A stretch of 64,000 nt of DNA. It comes from Anaeromyxobacter oryzae (GTDB lineage: Bacteria; Myxococcota; Myxococcia; Myxococcales; Anaeromyxobacteraceae). The notes under the pieces were generated by a model. It was not told the DNA's origin and made no database searches. It was given only the letters and a program-made list of their open reading frames with translations. The DNA is taken from NCBI RefSeq assembly GCF_023169945.1, contig NZ_AP025591.1, forward strand, positions 3,778,481 through 3,842,480, in the 5' to 3' direction. The position numbers and the translations under genes are program-made. How positions within the stretch are numbered: the first letter of the stretch is position 1; each line of letters begins with the position of its first letter. Positions 45,210 through 54,333 of this stretch are shown here, piece after piece.

Positions 45210-45743
45210 TCACTCCAGCCGCTTCTCGTAGATGCCGACGCCGCGCTCGAGCCGGCCCACCTCGGCGAACCCGAGGCGCTCCCAGAACGCCTTCGCGCCC
45301 GGGTTCTCGTCTCCGATCGACAGCCGCAGCGTCGAGAACCCCGCCCGTACCAGCGCGTGCTCGAGCGCGGCGGTGGTCTCCTTGCCGTAGCCGAGCCCCT
45401 GGCACGCCTCGCGGAACAGGAGCAGGCCGATGTGCGCCGTCCCGGGCTCGGGATGATGAAGGTACAGGTCGAGCACGCCGACCGCGGGCCCGCCGGTGTG
45501 CGGGACGAGCGCGTAGACCCGGCGCGTGTCGTCCGCCTCGGCCTCGGACACGAGCTGCTCGGCGGCGTGGGCGCCCGGCGGGCCGCCCTCGGTCCGGGCG
45601 AAGTAGTCGGGGGCGCCGAGGAAGCAGGACTGGATCTGCTGGACGTGCTCCCGGCCCGCCGGGATCGCGCGGAGCCGCGGGCCGTCCAGGGACGGCAGGT
45701 CCTGCCCGGAGCCGGAACCCTGCCTCGCGCGCGCGGTCGTCAT
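45210..45743 (-). CDS. GNAT-family N-acetyltransferase
   Basis: 177 residues. Strands YALVPHTGGPAVGVLDLYLH and TAHIGLLLFREACQGLGYGK carry the acetyl-CoA loop (Q/R-x-x-G-x-G/A variant CQGLGYGKE). A later NPGAKAFWERLGFAEVGR is the usual GNAT end. The frame is open to 46121, but upstream sequence is Arg/Ser-rich shadow and overlaps the HAD gene. ATG 45743 is the natural start. Substrate unknown. Confidence 0.82.
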   Translation of the reverse strand: MTTARARQGSGSGQDLPSLDGPRLRAIPAGREHVQQIQSCFLGAPDYFARTEGGPPGAHAAEQLVSEAEADDTRRVYALVPHTGGPAVGVLDLYLHHPEPGTAHIGLLLFREACQGLGYGKETTAALEHALVRAGFSTLRLSIGDENPGAKAFWERLGFAEVGRLERGVGIYEKRLE

Positions 45744-45804
45744 CGGCCTGCCCCTTGTGGTCGGGTGTCGGAAATGGAGCCATAGCCCGGCGCGGCGCAG
45801 CCGG

Positions 45805-46518
45805 TCAAGGCGGGGGAGGGGCTCCGAGGAGACGCCGCGCCTCCGGGTCCGCCAGCGTCGGCACGACGAAGTCCGCGCCGGCGGCGCGGAGGGCGGCGGC
45901 GGCGTACCGGCCGGTGGCGACGCCGAGCACCGGGCAGCCCGCGAGGTGGGCGGCGTCCACGTCGCGAGGGGTGTCGCCGACGACGAGCGCCTCGCGCGGG
46001 TCGAGGGAGCGGCCGAGGCGCGCCGAGGCGCGGCGGAGGGCGGCGAGGACGATCCGCTCCCGCGCCTCGCCGTCGGACGCGAACCCGGCAATGGCCCTCG
46101 GGCCCCAGTCGAAGTAGCCATCGAGGCCGCCGCGGGCGAGCTTCACCCGTGCGCCGCCGACGACGTTGCCCGTGCAGAGCCCGTACGCCGCGGCGCGGGC
46201 GCGGAGCGCCTCGAGCGCTTCCACGACCCCGGGCAGCACCTCGTACCCGGGGGCGGCGATCTCGCCCTCGAGGTGGACGAGGTAGCGCGCGAGGACGTCG
46301 TCGCACCGCTCGTCGCTGAACGGATACCCCAGCAGCCCGAGCGCCTCGCGGACGATCAGGCGGTCGGTCATCCCGTCGAGGTGGAGTCCCGCGAGCGCGC
46401 CGTCGAACGGGCCGCAGTGATCGGCGAGCGACCGCTCGAGCGAGCGCCGTCCCGCACCGCCGCAGTGCACGAGCGTGCCGTCGACGTCGAGCAGGTACAC
46501 CTGGAACGGGGTCGTCAC
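45805..46518 (-). CDS. HAD-superfamily phosphatase, phosphoglycolate phosphatase-like
   Basis: 237 residues. Motif I is LLDVDGTLVHCGG, motif II LCTGNVVGG (Thr), motif III Lys near ARVKLARGGLDGYF, and motif IV VVGDTPRDVDAAH. An alpha-helical cap lies after motif I. The start overlaps the ftsY stop (ATGA), so translation is coupled to ftsY. Substrate not evident; the Gph/PGP group is the nearest I recognise. Confidence 0.85.
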   Translation of the reverse strand: MTTPFQVYLLDVDGTLVHCGGAGRRSLERSLADHCGPFDGALAGLHLDGMTDRLIVREALGLLGYPFSDERCDDVLARYLVHLEGEIAAPGYEVLPGVVEALEALRARAAAYGLCTGNVVGGARVKLARGGLDGYFDWGPRAIAGFASDGEARERIVLAALRRASARLGRSLDPREALVVGDTPRDVDAAHLAGCPVLGVATGRYAAAALRAAGADFVVPTLADPEARRLLGAPPPP

Positions 46519-47951
46519 TCGAAGAGCGCCTCGACGAACTCGCGGGGGGCGAACGGCTTCAGGTCCGCGACCGTCTCGCCCACGCCCACGTAGCGTACCG
46601 GGATCCTGAGCTCGTCGCAGATCCCGATGACGACGCCGCCCTTCGCGGTGCCGTCGAGCTTGGTCAGGGCGATCCCCGTCACGCCGAGGGCCTCGTTGAA
46701 CTGCCGCGCCTGGGCGATGGCGTTCTGGCCGTTGGTCGCGTCGAGGACGAGGAGGACCTCGTGCGGCGCGCCCGCGGCCGCCTTCCCGATGACGCGCTTC
46801 ACCTTCTTCAGCTCCTCCATGAGCGGCGTCTTCGTGTGGAGGCGGCCGGCGGTGTCGCAGAGCACGACGTCGACCCCGTCCTGCGCCCCCTTCTGGACGG
46901 CCTCGAAGCAGACGGCCGCGGGGTCGCCGCCCTCCTTGCCGCGGACGATGGGCGCGCCGACGCGCTCCGCCCAGATCTCGAGCTGCTCCCCGGCGGCGGC
47001 CCGGAAGGTGTCGCCGGCGCCGAGCAGCACCTTGTGGCCGGCGGCCTGCAGCTTCGAGGCGAGCTTCCCGACGGTGGTGGTCTTCCCCGACCCGTTCACG
47101 CCGACCACCATGATCACCCAGGGCCGCGCCTCGCCGACCTGGATCGGCGCGCCGGCGCCGTCGGCCACGCCGTCGAGCGCCAGGATCCGGGCGATCTCGT
47201 CGCGCAGCGCGCGCTTCAGCTTCTCGGGATCGGAGAGCTCCTTCTTCCGGACCTTTTCCCGCGCCGACTCGATGAGGCGCGTCGCGGTCTTCACGCCGAT
47301 GTCGGCCGTGAAGAGGACCTCCTCCAGATCCGCGAGCACGGCGTCGTCGACGAGCTTGCCGCCGGAGAAGAGCGCGTTGATGCGCGCCATGAAGCCGCCG
47401 CGGGTCTTCTCGAGCCCCGCCGCGAGCGTCCGGCCCGCCTCGGCCTGCGCCTTCCGGCGCTCCTCCTCCTCGGCGCGGCGCCGCGCCTCCTCCGCCTCGC
47501 GGGCCGCCTGCGCGGCCTCCTCGCGCGCCCGCTGCTCCGCCTCCTCGCGCTCGCGGGCGCGCCGCTCGCGGTCGAGCCGCTCCGCCTCCTTCTTGCGGCG
47601 GTACTCCTCCTTCTTGCGGGCCTCGTCGGCCTCGCGCGCGCCGCGGGCCTCCTCGGGCGTCGCGCCCGGCGGGACCTGCGGCACGGCCGGCGCCTTCTCG
47701 CGGCGCGCGCGCCGGAGCGCCTCCGCAGCGTCCTCCTCGGTCGCGCCGCGCGCGAGGTCCTCCGCGGGCGGCGCGGGCGGCAGCTCCGCGCCCTCGAGCT
47801 CGCGCTCGATCTCGGCCTGCGGCGCGGGCGGGCCGGGCGGGCCGCGCCGCTTCCGCGCGAGCCGGACCGCGGCGACGAGGAGGAGCAGCAGGAGGGCGGC
47901 GACGATCGCCACGGCGATGGCGTCGTTCGTGGTCAGGGCGAGCGGGATCAC
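46515..47951 (-). CDS. ftsY: Signal recognition particle receptor FtsY
   Basis: 478 residues from GTG 47951, with GGAG upstream. Unlike many FtsY proteins it begins with a real membrane helix (about 8-28), followed by an acidic/Pro region and a long charged coiled coil (80-180). The NG domain has GVNGSGKTT near 281, DTAGRLHTK and TKLDGTAKGG. It receives SRP-ribosome complexes at the membrane. The gene follows smc but lies beyond a strong terminator and has its own promoter candidate there. The start at 49265 offered by the open frame runs through smc and is rejected. Confidence 0.95.
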   Translation of the reverse strand: MIPLALTTNDAIAVAIVAALLLLLLVAAVRLARKRRGPPGPPAPQAEIERELEGAELPPAPPAEDLARGATEEDAAEALRRARREKAPAVPQVPPGATPEEARGAREADEARKKEEYRRKKEAERLDRERRAREREEAEQRAREEAAQAAREAEEARRRAEEEERRKAQAEAGRTLAAGLEKTRGGFMARINALFSGGKLVDDAVLADLEEVLFTADIGVKTATRLIESAREKVRKKELSDPEKLKRALRDEIARILALDGVADGAGAPIQVGEARPWVIMVVGVNGSGKTTTVGKLASKLQAAGHKVLLGAGDTFRAAAGEQLEIWAERVGAPIVRGKEGGDPAAVCFEAVQKGAQDGVDVVLCDTAGRLHTKTPLMEELKKVKRVIGKAAAGAPHEVLLVLDATNGQNAIAQARQFNEALGVTGIALTKLDGTAKGGVVIGICDELRIPVRYVGVGETVADLKPFAPREFVEALFE

Positions 47952-47969
47952 GGAGGGCTCCGAGGCGCG

Positions 47970-48010
47970 AAAAAAGCGCTGGGAGCCCGAGGGTATAGGG
48001 CTCCCAGCGC
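47970..48010 (-). terminator. Intrinsic terminator of smc
   Basis: On the minus strand a perfect 13-bp stem GCGCTGGGAGCCC / GGGCTCCCAGCGC (48010-47998 and 47988-47976) with a 9-nt loop is followed by TTTTTT (47975-47970). It lies 42 nt after the smc stop and 19 nt before the ftsY start. Confidence 0.93.
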
Positions 48011-48020
48011 CGGCGGTCAA
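47992..48020 (-). promoter_or_regulatory. ftsY promoter candidate overlapping the smc terminator
   Basis: TTGACC (48020-48015), a 17-nt spacer and TATACC (47997-47992) on the minus strand. The -10 lies in the terminator loop, and the start near 47985 falls in the second arm, so ftsY mRNA would carry only half the hairpin. Confidence 0.6.
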
Positions 48021-48052
48021 CGAATGGGTTGGGGCGGCGGCTCGCCGCCGGC

Positions 48053-51000
48053 CTACGCCGCGGCGGCCTCGCGCGCCCGCTCGGAGAGGCGGACCGAGAC
48101 GAGCTTCGAGACGCCCGGCTCCTCCATCGTCACCCCGTAGAGCGTGTCGACCATCTCCATGGTCCGCTTGTTGTGGGTGATGAGGATGAACTGCGAGTTC
48201 TTGCTCATCTCCTTCACCATCTCGTTGTAGCGGCCGACGTTGGCGTCGTCGAGCGGGGCGTCGACCTCGTCCAGGAGGCAGAACGGCGTCGGCTTGATGA
48301 GGAAGATGGCGAAGATGAGCGACACGGCGGTGAGCGCCTTCTCGCCGCCGGAGAGCAGGTTGACGCTCTGGAGCTTCTTGCCGGGCGGCTGCGCGAAGAT
48401 CTCGACGCCGTGCTCGCCGTCCCCCTCGGGGGTGGTGAGGACGAGGCCGGCGCGGCCGCCGTTGAACAGGCGCGGGAAGACCGCCTGGAACTTCTCGTTC
48501 ACGCGGTCGAACGTCTCCTGGAAGCGCTCCCGGCTCGCGCGGTTGATCTTCACGATCGCGGCCTTGAGGTCCGCCATGGAGCGCTCGAGATCGCCCTTCT
48601 GCTCGCTCATGAACTCGTGCCGCTTCTTGAGCTCGTCGTACTCCTCGATGGCGGTGAGGTTGATGGCGCCCATCCGCTCGGCCTGGGCCTTGAGGTCGTC
48701 GAGCTCCTGGCGCTCCTCGTCCCCGGGCGGCTTCTCGAGGTGGAAGCGCGCCACCTCCCACTTGAGCTCGGCCTGGCACCGGTCGCGCGTCTGCTCCTCG
48801 AGGTGCGCCAGCTCGAGCGCCTGCTCGCGGACGGTGAGCGCCGCCTCCGCGGAAGCCTCCCGCACGCCCTCGCCGCGGGCGCGCAGCTCGCGGCCCTCGG
48901 CCTCGCGGGCGCGCGAGCCGGTCGCGATCGCCTCGTGCGCCTCGCGCGCGCGCGCGAGCTCGCCCCGCACCCCCGCGAGATCCTCGCCGAGGCGATCGAG
49001 GTCGACGCGAGTCCCCTCGAGGCGGCCGCGCAGCTCCCCGGCGCGAGCGTTCGCCTCCGAGAGGGCCGCGAAGAGCCGGCCCCGGCGCTCGTCCACCTCG
49101 CGGCGCGCGTCGTCGATGCGCTTCAGCGCGGAGCCGATGCCCTCGCGCCGCTCCGCGTCCGCGGCGACCTTCACCTTGAGGTTCATCAGCTCCGCGGTGA
49201 GCACGTCGCCCCGCACGCGGGTCAGCTCGAGCCGGGCCATCGCGTCGCGGGCCCGCTCCTCGCACCGCGCCTGCTCCGCCTCGGCGGTCGCGGCGGCGAT
49301 GCGGTGCTCCTCCTCCTCGCGGGCGAGGGACGCGAGCGTCTCCTCGAGCTGCGACCGCTCGGCGTCGAGCGCGCCCATCCGGTCGCCCACGCGCACGAGC
49401 TCCTCCCCGACGCGCGCGAGGTCCTTCTCCTGGTCGAGGAGCGCGAGCTCCTTCTCGCGGCCGTCCTTGTCTAGGCTCTTCAGCGCCGCCTCGAGCTGGA
49501 GCAGCCGGGCCTGGAGGGTGCGGTGCCGCTCCTGCGCGAGCGAGAACTCCGCCTCGAACGCGCGGACGGTCTCCTCGAGCTCCTGCACCTCGCGGCGGCG
49601 CTGCAGCGCGCCGTGCCCCTCGCCCTCGAGCGGGCCGCCCGTGACGACGCCGTACGGGTCGAGCACCTCGCCGTCGAGCGTCACGAGCGTGCGCTTCTCG
49701 CCGGTCTGCTGCCAGATCTCGAGCGCGGACGGGAGGTCGCGCACGATGAGCGCGTCGCCGAGGAGGAAGCGGACCACCTTCTCGTACGACGGATCGAAGC
49801 GCACCACGTCGAGGCAGCGCGCGACGACGCCCGGGTGGCTCCGGTCCAGCTCGGCGCCGGCGCCGGCCTCCGCCTCGCGGAGTCGGGCCATGGGGATGAG
49901 CGACGCGCGCCCCTCGGCGGCGGTCTTGAGGTAGTCGATGGCCTCGACGCCCTGCGAGTGGCTCTCGACGATGACGTACTGGAGGCGCTCGCCGAGCACC
50001 GCCTCGACGGCGTTCTCGTAGTCCGCCGGCGCGGAGACGACGTCCGCCACGAGCCCGAAGATCCCGCGGTCGCGCCCCTCGCCCTGCCCGGCGCGGGTCA
50101 TGAGGCTCCGGACGCCGCGCCCGTAGCCCTCGTAGTTCCGGACGATCTCGAGGAGGCTCTGCAGGCGCGAGCGCTTCTCGGCGAGCTCCTCGCGCAGCGT
50201 GATGAGCTTCGCCTCGTTCTGGATGAACTCGGCCCGCGTGCGCTCGAGCAGGTCCTCCTGCGCGCCGCGCTGCTCGTCGAGCCGGAGCTTGAGCTGCCGG
50301 GTCTGGCCGAGCGTCTCGACGTACCGCGACCGCGCGGTGTCGAGCTCCCCGGCGCGCTGCGCGAGCGCGTCGGCCTCGGTGCGGTTCCGGTCGAGACGGA
50401 GCCGGAGGTCCTGCCGCTGTCGCTCCACGTGCGCGAGCTGGCTCTTGTGCGACATCGCCTCGGAGACCGCCGTCGCGGCGGCGGCGCGGGCGCGGTCCGC
50501 CTCGGACTGCAGCGCGCCCTGCTCCCGGCCCGCCTCGCGGAGCGCCACCTCGGCCTCGCCGAGGCGGCCCTCGTCCGACGTGACGAGCGACTGCAGGTCG
50601 TCGCGCTGCCGGAGCAGCGCCTCGCGCTCCTCCGCGAGCGCCTCCGCCTGCGCCTTCAGCCCCTCCACCTCGGCGGCCTGGGCGCGGGTGCGCTCCGCGA
50701 TCTGCTCGAGCTCGCGGGCGGCGGCCTCGACGGAGACCTCCGACACGCGCGCCGCGCTCTCGAGCTCGTGCTCCTTCGACGTGAGCTCGCCGAGGCGGGC
50801 CTCGCTCTCGGCGGTGAGCGCGCGGTCCGCCTCGAGCAGCCCGTCGAGCTCGGCGAGGCGGGCGGACAGCTCGACCTCCTCGGCCTTGAGCGCGGCGTGG
50901 CGCTCCTCGGCGGCCCGGCGCGTCGCGGTGAGCTCGAGGTACCGGATCGCGGCGGCGCGGAGGTCGAGCTCGCGGATCCGCGCCCGGAGGGCCTTGTACT

Positions 51001-51652
51001 TCTCGGCCTTGCGCGCCTGGCGGTTCAGGGACTCGAGCTGCTTGCCGAGCTCCTGGACGATGTCCGCGACCCGCATCAGGTTCGCCTGCGTCGCCTCCAT
51101 CTTCCGCTCGGCGGCCTCGCGGCGCTTCTTGTACTTCGTGATGCCCGCCGCCTCCTCGATGATGGCGCGGCGGTCCTCGGGCCGGGCGGAAACGATCTGG
51201 CCGATGCGGCCCTGCTCGATGATCGAGTAGGCGGTCCGGCCGACGCCCGAGCCGAAGAAGATGTCGTTCACGTCCATGAGCCGCGCCTGCACCCCGTTCA
51301 CGAGGTACTCGGACTCTCCCGTGCGGAAGAGCCGGCGGCCGACGGTGATCTCGCCGAAGCCCTGGTACGCCGGGGGCAGCTCGCTCGGGCGATCGTTCAC
51401 GAAGGTGAGCATCACCTCCGCCATCGAGAGCGGCGGCTTCGACTCGGACCCGTTGAAGATCACGTCCTCCATCGAGCGGCCGCGCAGGTGGCGCGCGGAC
51501 TGCTCGCCGAGGACCCAGCGGATCGAGTCGGCGACGTTGGACTTGCCGCAGCCGTTCGGGCCGACGACGCCCGTGACGCCCTCGTCGAAGGCGACGACCG
51601 TCTTGTCCATGAAGGACTTGAAGCCGACGATGTCCAGGCGGCGGATGCGCAT
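48053..51652 (-). CDS. smc: Chromosome segregation ATPase SMC
   Basis: 1199 residues, the normal SMC length. MRIRRLDIVGFKSFMDKT begins the head, with Walker A GPNGCGKSNVADSIRW. A long coiled coil leads to a hinge at about 505-660 (GIFGLVADVVSAPADYENAV). The second coil is followed by signature NLLSGGEKALTAVSL and Walker B FCLLDEVDAPLDD. The frame opens back to 52396, but the head motif fixes ATG 51652. SMC compacts and separates the chromosome. ScpA and ScpB are not in the window. TGATAT at 51669-51664, 11 nt upstream, is a weak -10 candidate. Confidence 0.96.
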   Translation of the reverse strand: MRIRRLDIVGFKSFMDKTVVAFDEGVTGVVGPNGCGKSNVADSIRWVLGEQSARHLRGRSMEDVIFNGSESKPPLSMAEVMLTFVNDRPSELPPAYQGFGEITVGRRLFRTGESEYLVNGVQARLMDVNDIFFGSGVGRTAYSIIEQGRIGQIVSARPEDRRAIIEEAAGITKYKKRREAAERKMEATQANLMRVADIVQELGKQLESLNRQARKAEKYKALRARIRELDLRAAAIRYLELTATRRAAEERHAALKAEEVELSARLAELDGLLEADRALTAESEARLGELTSKEHELESAARVSEVSVEAAARELEQIAERTRAQAAEVEGLKAQAEALAEEREALLRQRDDLQSLVTSDEGRLGEAEVALREAGREQGALQSEADRARAAAATAVSEAMSHKSQLAHVERQRQDLRLRLDRNRTEADALAQRAGELDTARSRYVETLGQTRQLKLRLDEQRGAQEDLLERTRAEFIQNEAKLITLREELAEKRSRLQSLLEIVRNYEGYGRGVRSLMTRAGQGEGRDRGIFGLVADVVSAPADYENAVEAVLGERLQYVIVESHSQGVEAIDYLKTAAEGRASLIPMARLREAEAGAGAELDRSHPGVVARCLDVVRFDPSYEKVVRFLLGDALIVRDLPSALEIWQQTGEKRTLVTLDGEVLDPYGVVTGGPLEGEGHGALQRRREVQELEETVRAFEAEFSLAQERHRTLQARLLQLEAALKSLDKDGREKELALLDQEKDLARVGEELVRVGDRMGALDAERSQLEETLASLAREEEEHRIAAATAEAEQARCEERARDAMARLELTRVRGDVLTAELMNLKVKVAADAERREGIGSALKRIDDARREVDERRGRLFAALSEANARAGELRGRLEGTRVDLDRLGEDLAGVRGELARAREAHEAIATGSRAREAEGRELRARGEGVREASAEAALTVREQALELAHLEEQTRDRCQAELKWEVARFHLEKPPGDEERQELDDLKAQAERMGAINLTAIEEYDELKKRHEFMSEQKGDLERSMADLKAAIVKINRASRERFQETFDRVNEKFQAVFPRLFNGGRAGLVLTTPEGDGEHGVEIFAQPPGKKLQSVNLLSGGEKALTAVSLIFAIFLIKPTPFCLLDEVDAPLDDANVGRYNEMVKEMSKNSQFILITHNKRTMEMVDTLYGVTMEEPGVSKLVSVRLSERAREAAAA

Positions 51653-51851
51653 GGGTCGAGGCGATATCACGACCCCATGGGCGAGTTCAAGCCGAAGCCC
51701 TTGATCAATGGGGCGTTTTCCAGTTTCTTGACAGCCCGCGCCACGCATCCGCCCGATTTCCCATGGGGATTCGCGGCATTGCATGACGTGGCGTGTAGGG
51801 CGGTCCTGGGGAGGGCCCCGCGCGGGCCGTCGCGCTACACTCGGCGCCCCC
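51653..51851. promoter_or_regulatory. 199-nt divergent promoter region between smc and the chemoreceptor
   Basis: On the minus strand TTGAAC (51690-51685) and TGATAT (51669-51664) are a weak pair for smc (15-nt spacer). On the plus strand TACACT (51836-51841) lies 10 nt before the chemoreceptor ATG. A perfect -35 TTGACA (51728-51733) has no -10 at a usable distance. Confidence 0.4.
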
Positions 51852-54329
51852 ATGCGCTTCACGTGGAAGCTGCTGCGCGAGGTCGCGCTCACCGTCGTGA
51901 TCGGCTCCGTCCTGGCCTGGTGGGTGGCGGTTACCGTGTTCCCGCTCTCGCCCAGCGAGAGGGACACGCTCCGGCTGGCGTTCCTGGGCGCCGTGCCGCT
52001 CGAGTGCCTCGCGGTCGGCGCGGCGATGTGGATCGCGTCGCGCCCGCTCCGTCGCGCCCTCGCGCGCGGCGCCGCGCTCGCGCCGGACCGCGCGGCCCTG
52101 GCCGCCGCCGCCGGGCACCGGCTGCCGCCGTGGACCGCGGCCGCGGTCCTCGCCGCCGGGACGGCGACGACGCTCGGCATGGTCGCGCTCCTGCGCGACC
52201 GCGGCCTCCCGGCGGACCTCGCTGCCGCCGGCGCGGCGGTCGGGGTCGCGAGCACGATCCTGGCCGCCATGCTCGCGTACTCCCGCGCCGCATCCGCCGC
52301 CGCCGACGCGTGCGAGCAGCTCGGCGGCGACGCGGACGTCGCCGGGCAGGGCACCGTCCGGGGAAAGATCCTGGTCCTCGGCTTCGGGCTCAACACGATC
52401 GGCGTCCTCCTGTTCGCCGCGACCGGGTACGTCCGCTACCGCGCCGACATGGACCGCGAGTACGTCCTGGCGGCGCAGCGCGCGCAGGCGAGCGCGATCG
52501 CCGCCATGGGCTCACGCACCGATCCCCAGATCGCCGAGCACGTGTGGCTCGTCACGGCCGCGCCGTCGGCGCTGCTCGGGCCCTCCGGCGCGATCGTGAC
52601 GCGGTTCGGGGCCGGGCGGCTGCCGTTCCAGGACGCGGCGGCCGCGCTGGACGGCGAGCGGCGCCTCGCGGACGGGTGGCTCGTCTCGCGCCACACCCCC
52701 GCCGGCGGGACGGTCGTCTCGTGGCTCCCGGAGGAGCCGCTCTGGGATCGCCGCCGCGCGTTCTGGTCCGCGCAGCTCGGCACGGTCGTCGCCGTGTACG
52801 GCGTCGCCGCGCTGCTCGCCTGGGTCGCCGCGCGCGCGATCACGCTGCCGTTCCGAACGCTCGGCCGCGCCGCCGATCGGATCGCGTCGGGGGATCTCAC
52901 CGCGAGCCCGCCGACGATCTCGCGTGACGAGATGGGCCAGCTCGCCTCCGACTTCCGCCGGATGGCCGAGGGCCTCAAGGGGCTCGTCGTCGACGTGCAG
53001 GGCGCGACGGAGAGCGTGTCGGTCGGGGCGCGCGAGACGACCGCGATCGGCGACCGCGTCCGCCGCGGCGCCCTCGACCAGCGCGCCGGCGTCGTCGCGG
53101 TGCAGGCGGCGGTGGAGGCGATGGAGGGGTCGGTAGCGCTCGTCTCGCGGCGCGTGGGCGGGCTCTCCGAGTACGTGTCCGCCACGACCGCGGCGGTGAG
53201 CGACATGGCGAGCGCGCTCGACGAGGTGCGCCGCGAGGGCTCCGAGCTCGAGCACGCGATGTCCTCCGCCGGGGCCGACGTCGCCCAGCTCGGGATGGCG
53301 GGCCGGGAGGCCGAGGGGACGCTGGTCGAGCTCGAGGGGCTCGCCGGTCACGCGGGCGGCTCGCTCGCCTCGGTGCGCGCCTCGGTCTCCGCGCTGGAGC
53401 AGGCCGCCGGAGAGAGCGAGGCGACCGCCGCGAACGTGGCGGAGCTCGCGGAGCGCGCCGGCGGCGTGGTCGAGGAGACCGTGCACGGGATCGAGACGCT
53501 CCGCCAGGCGGTGTCCGACGCGCACCGGCGGATCACCGTCCTCGGGCGGCGCTCCGACGACATCGACCAGGTGGTCGACTTCATCGCCGAGGTGGCGGGC
53601 CGGACGAACCTGCTCTCGCTGAACGCGTCCATCATCGCGGCGCAGGCGGGCGAGCACGGCAAGGCGTTCGCGGTCGTCGCGGATCAGATCCGCGAGCTCG
53701 CCGCCCAGATCGCCCGCTCGACGAAGTCCATCGGCGACATCATCCACGCAGTGCGCGAGGACGTGGAGGGCACCGCGGCCCTCATCGATCGCGGCGACGG
53801 GCTGGCGGGGGAGGGCGTTCAGCTCGCGCGGAACTCGCTCGAGGCGCTCGAGCGCATCCGGCGCTCGACCGGCCAGGGCCGCGAGACGGCGGCGGCGATC
53901 CGCGCCGCCGTCGACGCGCACGTCGTGTCCTCGCGCGAGATCTCGCAGCTCGTCGAGTCGGTGACGAGCGGGACCCGCGCGGCGGCGCAGGCGGTCCAGC
54001 TCGTCGGGCGGAGCGTCGCCGCCGTGAACTCGGTCTCGCGGAGCGCCAGCACGATGGCGGATCAGGTCGCGCGGGCGCTGGAGGAGCAGTCCGGCGTGGG
54101 CAAGCGGCAGCTCGAGAGCCTCTCCCGCCTGGAGCGGATGATCACCGAGATCACCCGTGCGGTGGAGAGCCACAACGCGGCGACCCGCCGGGTCCGCGAC
54201 GCGCTCCAGGCGCTCTCCGAGTCGGCGGGCCAGCACGACACCGCGGTCGAGGGCCTGTCCGGCGTCGCCGAGCGGCTCGGCGGTCGCGCGAAGGCATTGG
54301 CGGAACGCGTGGGGAGGTTCAAGGTTTAG
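51852..54329 (+). CDS. Methyl-accepting chemotaxis protein
   Basis: 825 residues. About five hydrophobic segments lie in the first 200 residues. A small extracytoplasmic part (about 205-310) precedes a membrane helix near 312-335 and a HAMP domain (about 337-390, ITLPFRTLGRAADRIASGDL). The signalling coil follows, with its hairpin tip at about 580-612. The tip reads TNLLSLNASIIAAQAGEHGK where classical receptors have LNAAIEAARAGE, so one Glu is replaced by Ile. No other che genes are near; the signal is unknown. In frame from 51783, but TACACT at 51836 favours ATG 51852. Confidence 0.88.
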   Translation: MRFTWKLLREVALTVVIGSVLAWWVAVTVFPLSPSERDTLRLAFLGAVPLECLAVGAAMWIASRPLRRALARGAALAPDRAALAAAAGHRLPPWTAAAVLAAGTATTLGMVALLRDRGLPADLAAAGAAVGVASTILAAMLAYSRAASAAADACEQLGGDADVAGQGTVRGKILVLGFGLNTIGVLLFAATGYVRYRADMDREYVLAAQRAQASAIAAMGSRTDPQIAEHVWLVTAAPSALLGPSGAIVTRFGAGRLPFQDAAAALDGERRLADGWLVSRHTPAGGTVVSWLPEEPLWDRRRAFWSAQLGTVVAVYGVAALLAWVAARAITLPFRTLGRAADRIASGDLTASPPTISRDEMGQLASDFRRMAEGLKGLVVDVQGATESVSVGARETTAIGDRVRRGALDQRAGVVAVQAAVEAMEGSVALVSRRVGGLSEYVSATTAAVSDMASALDEVRREGSELEHAMSSAGADVAQLGMAGREAEGTLVELEGLAGHAGGSLASVRASVSALEQAAGESEATAANVAELAERAGGVVEETVHGIETLRQAVSDAHRRITVLGRRSDDIDQVVDFIAEVAGRTNLLSLNASIIAAQAGEHGKAFAVVADQIRELAAQIARSTKSIGDIIHAVREDVEGTAALIDRGDGLAGEGVQLARNSLEALERIRRSTGQGRETAAAIRAAVDAHVVSSREISQLVESVTSGTRAAAQAVQLVGRSVAAVNSVSRSASTMADQVARALEEQSGVGKRQLESLSRLERMITEITRAVESHNAATRRVRDALQALSESAGQHDTAVEGLSGVAERLGGRAKALAERVGRFKV

Positions 54330-54333
54330 GAGC

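Noticed and set aside
46515..49265. 916-residue version of FtsY reaching into smc
   Set aside because: Upstream part overlaps smc and the strong terminator; FtsY begins at GTG 47951.
51728..51756. Perfect -35 TTGACA as a promoter for the chemoreceptor
   Set aside because: No -10-like hexamer lies 15-19 nt downstream.
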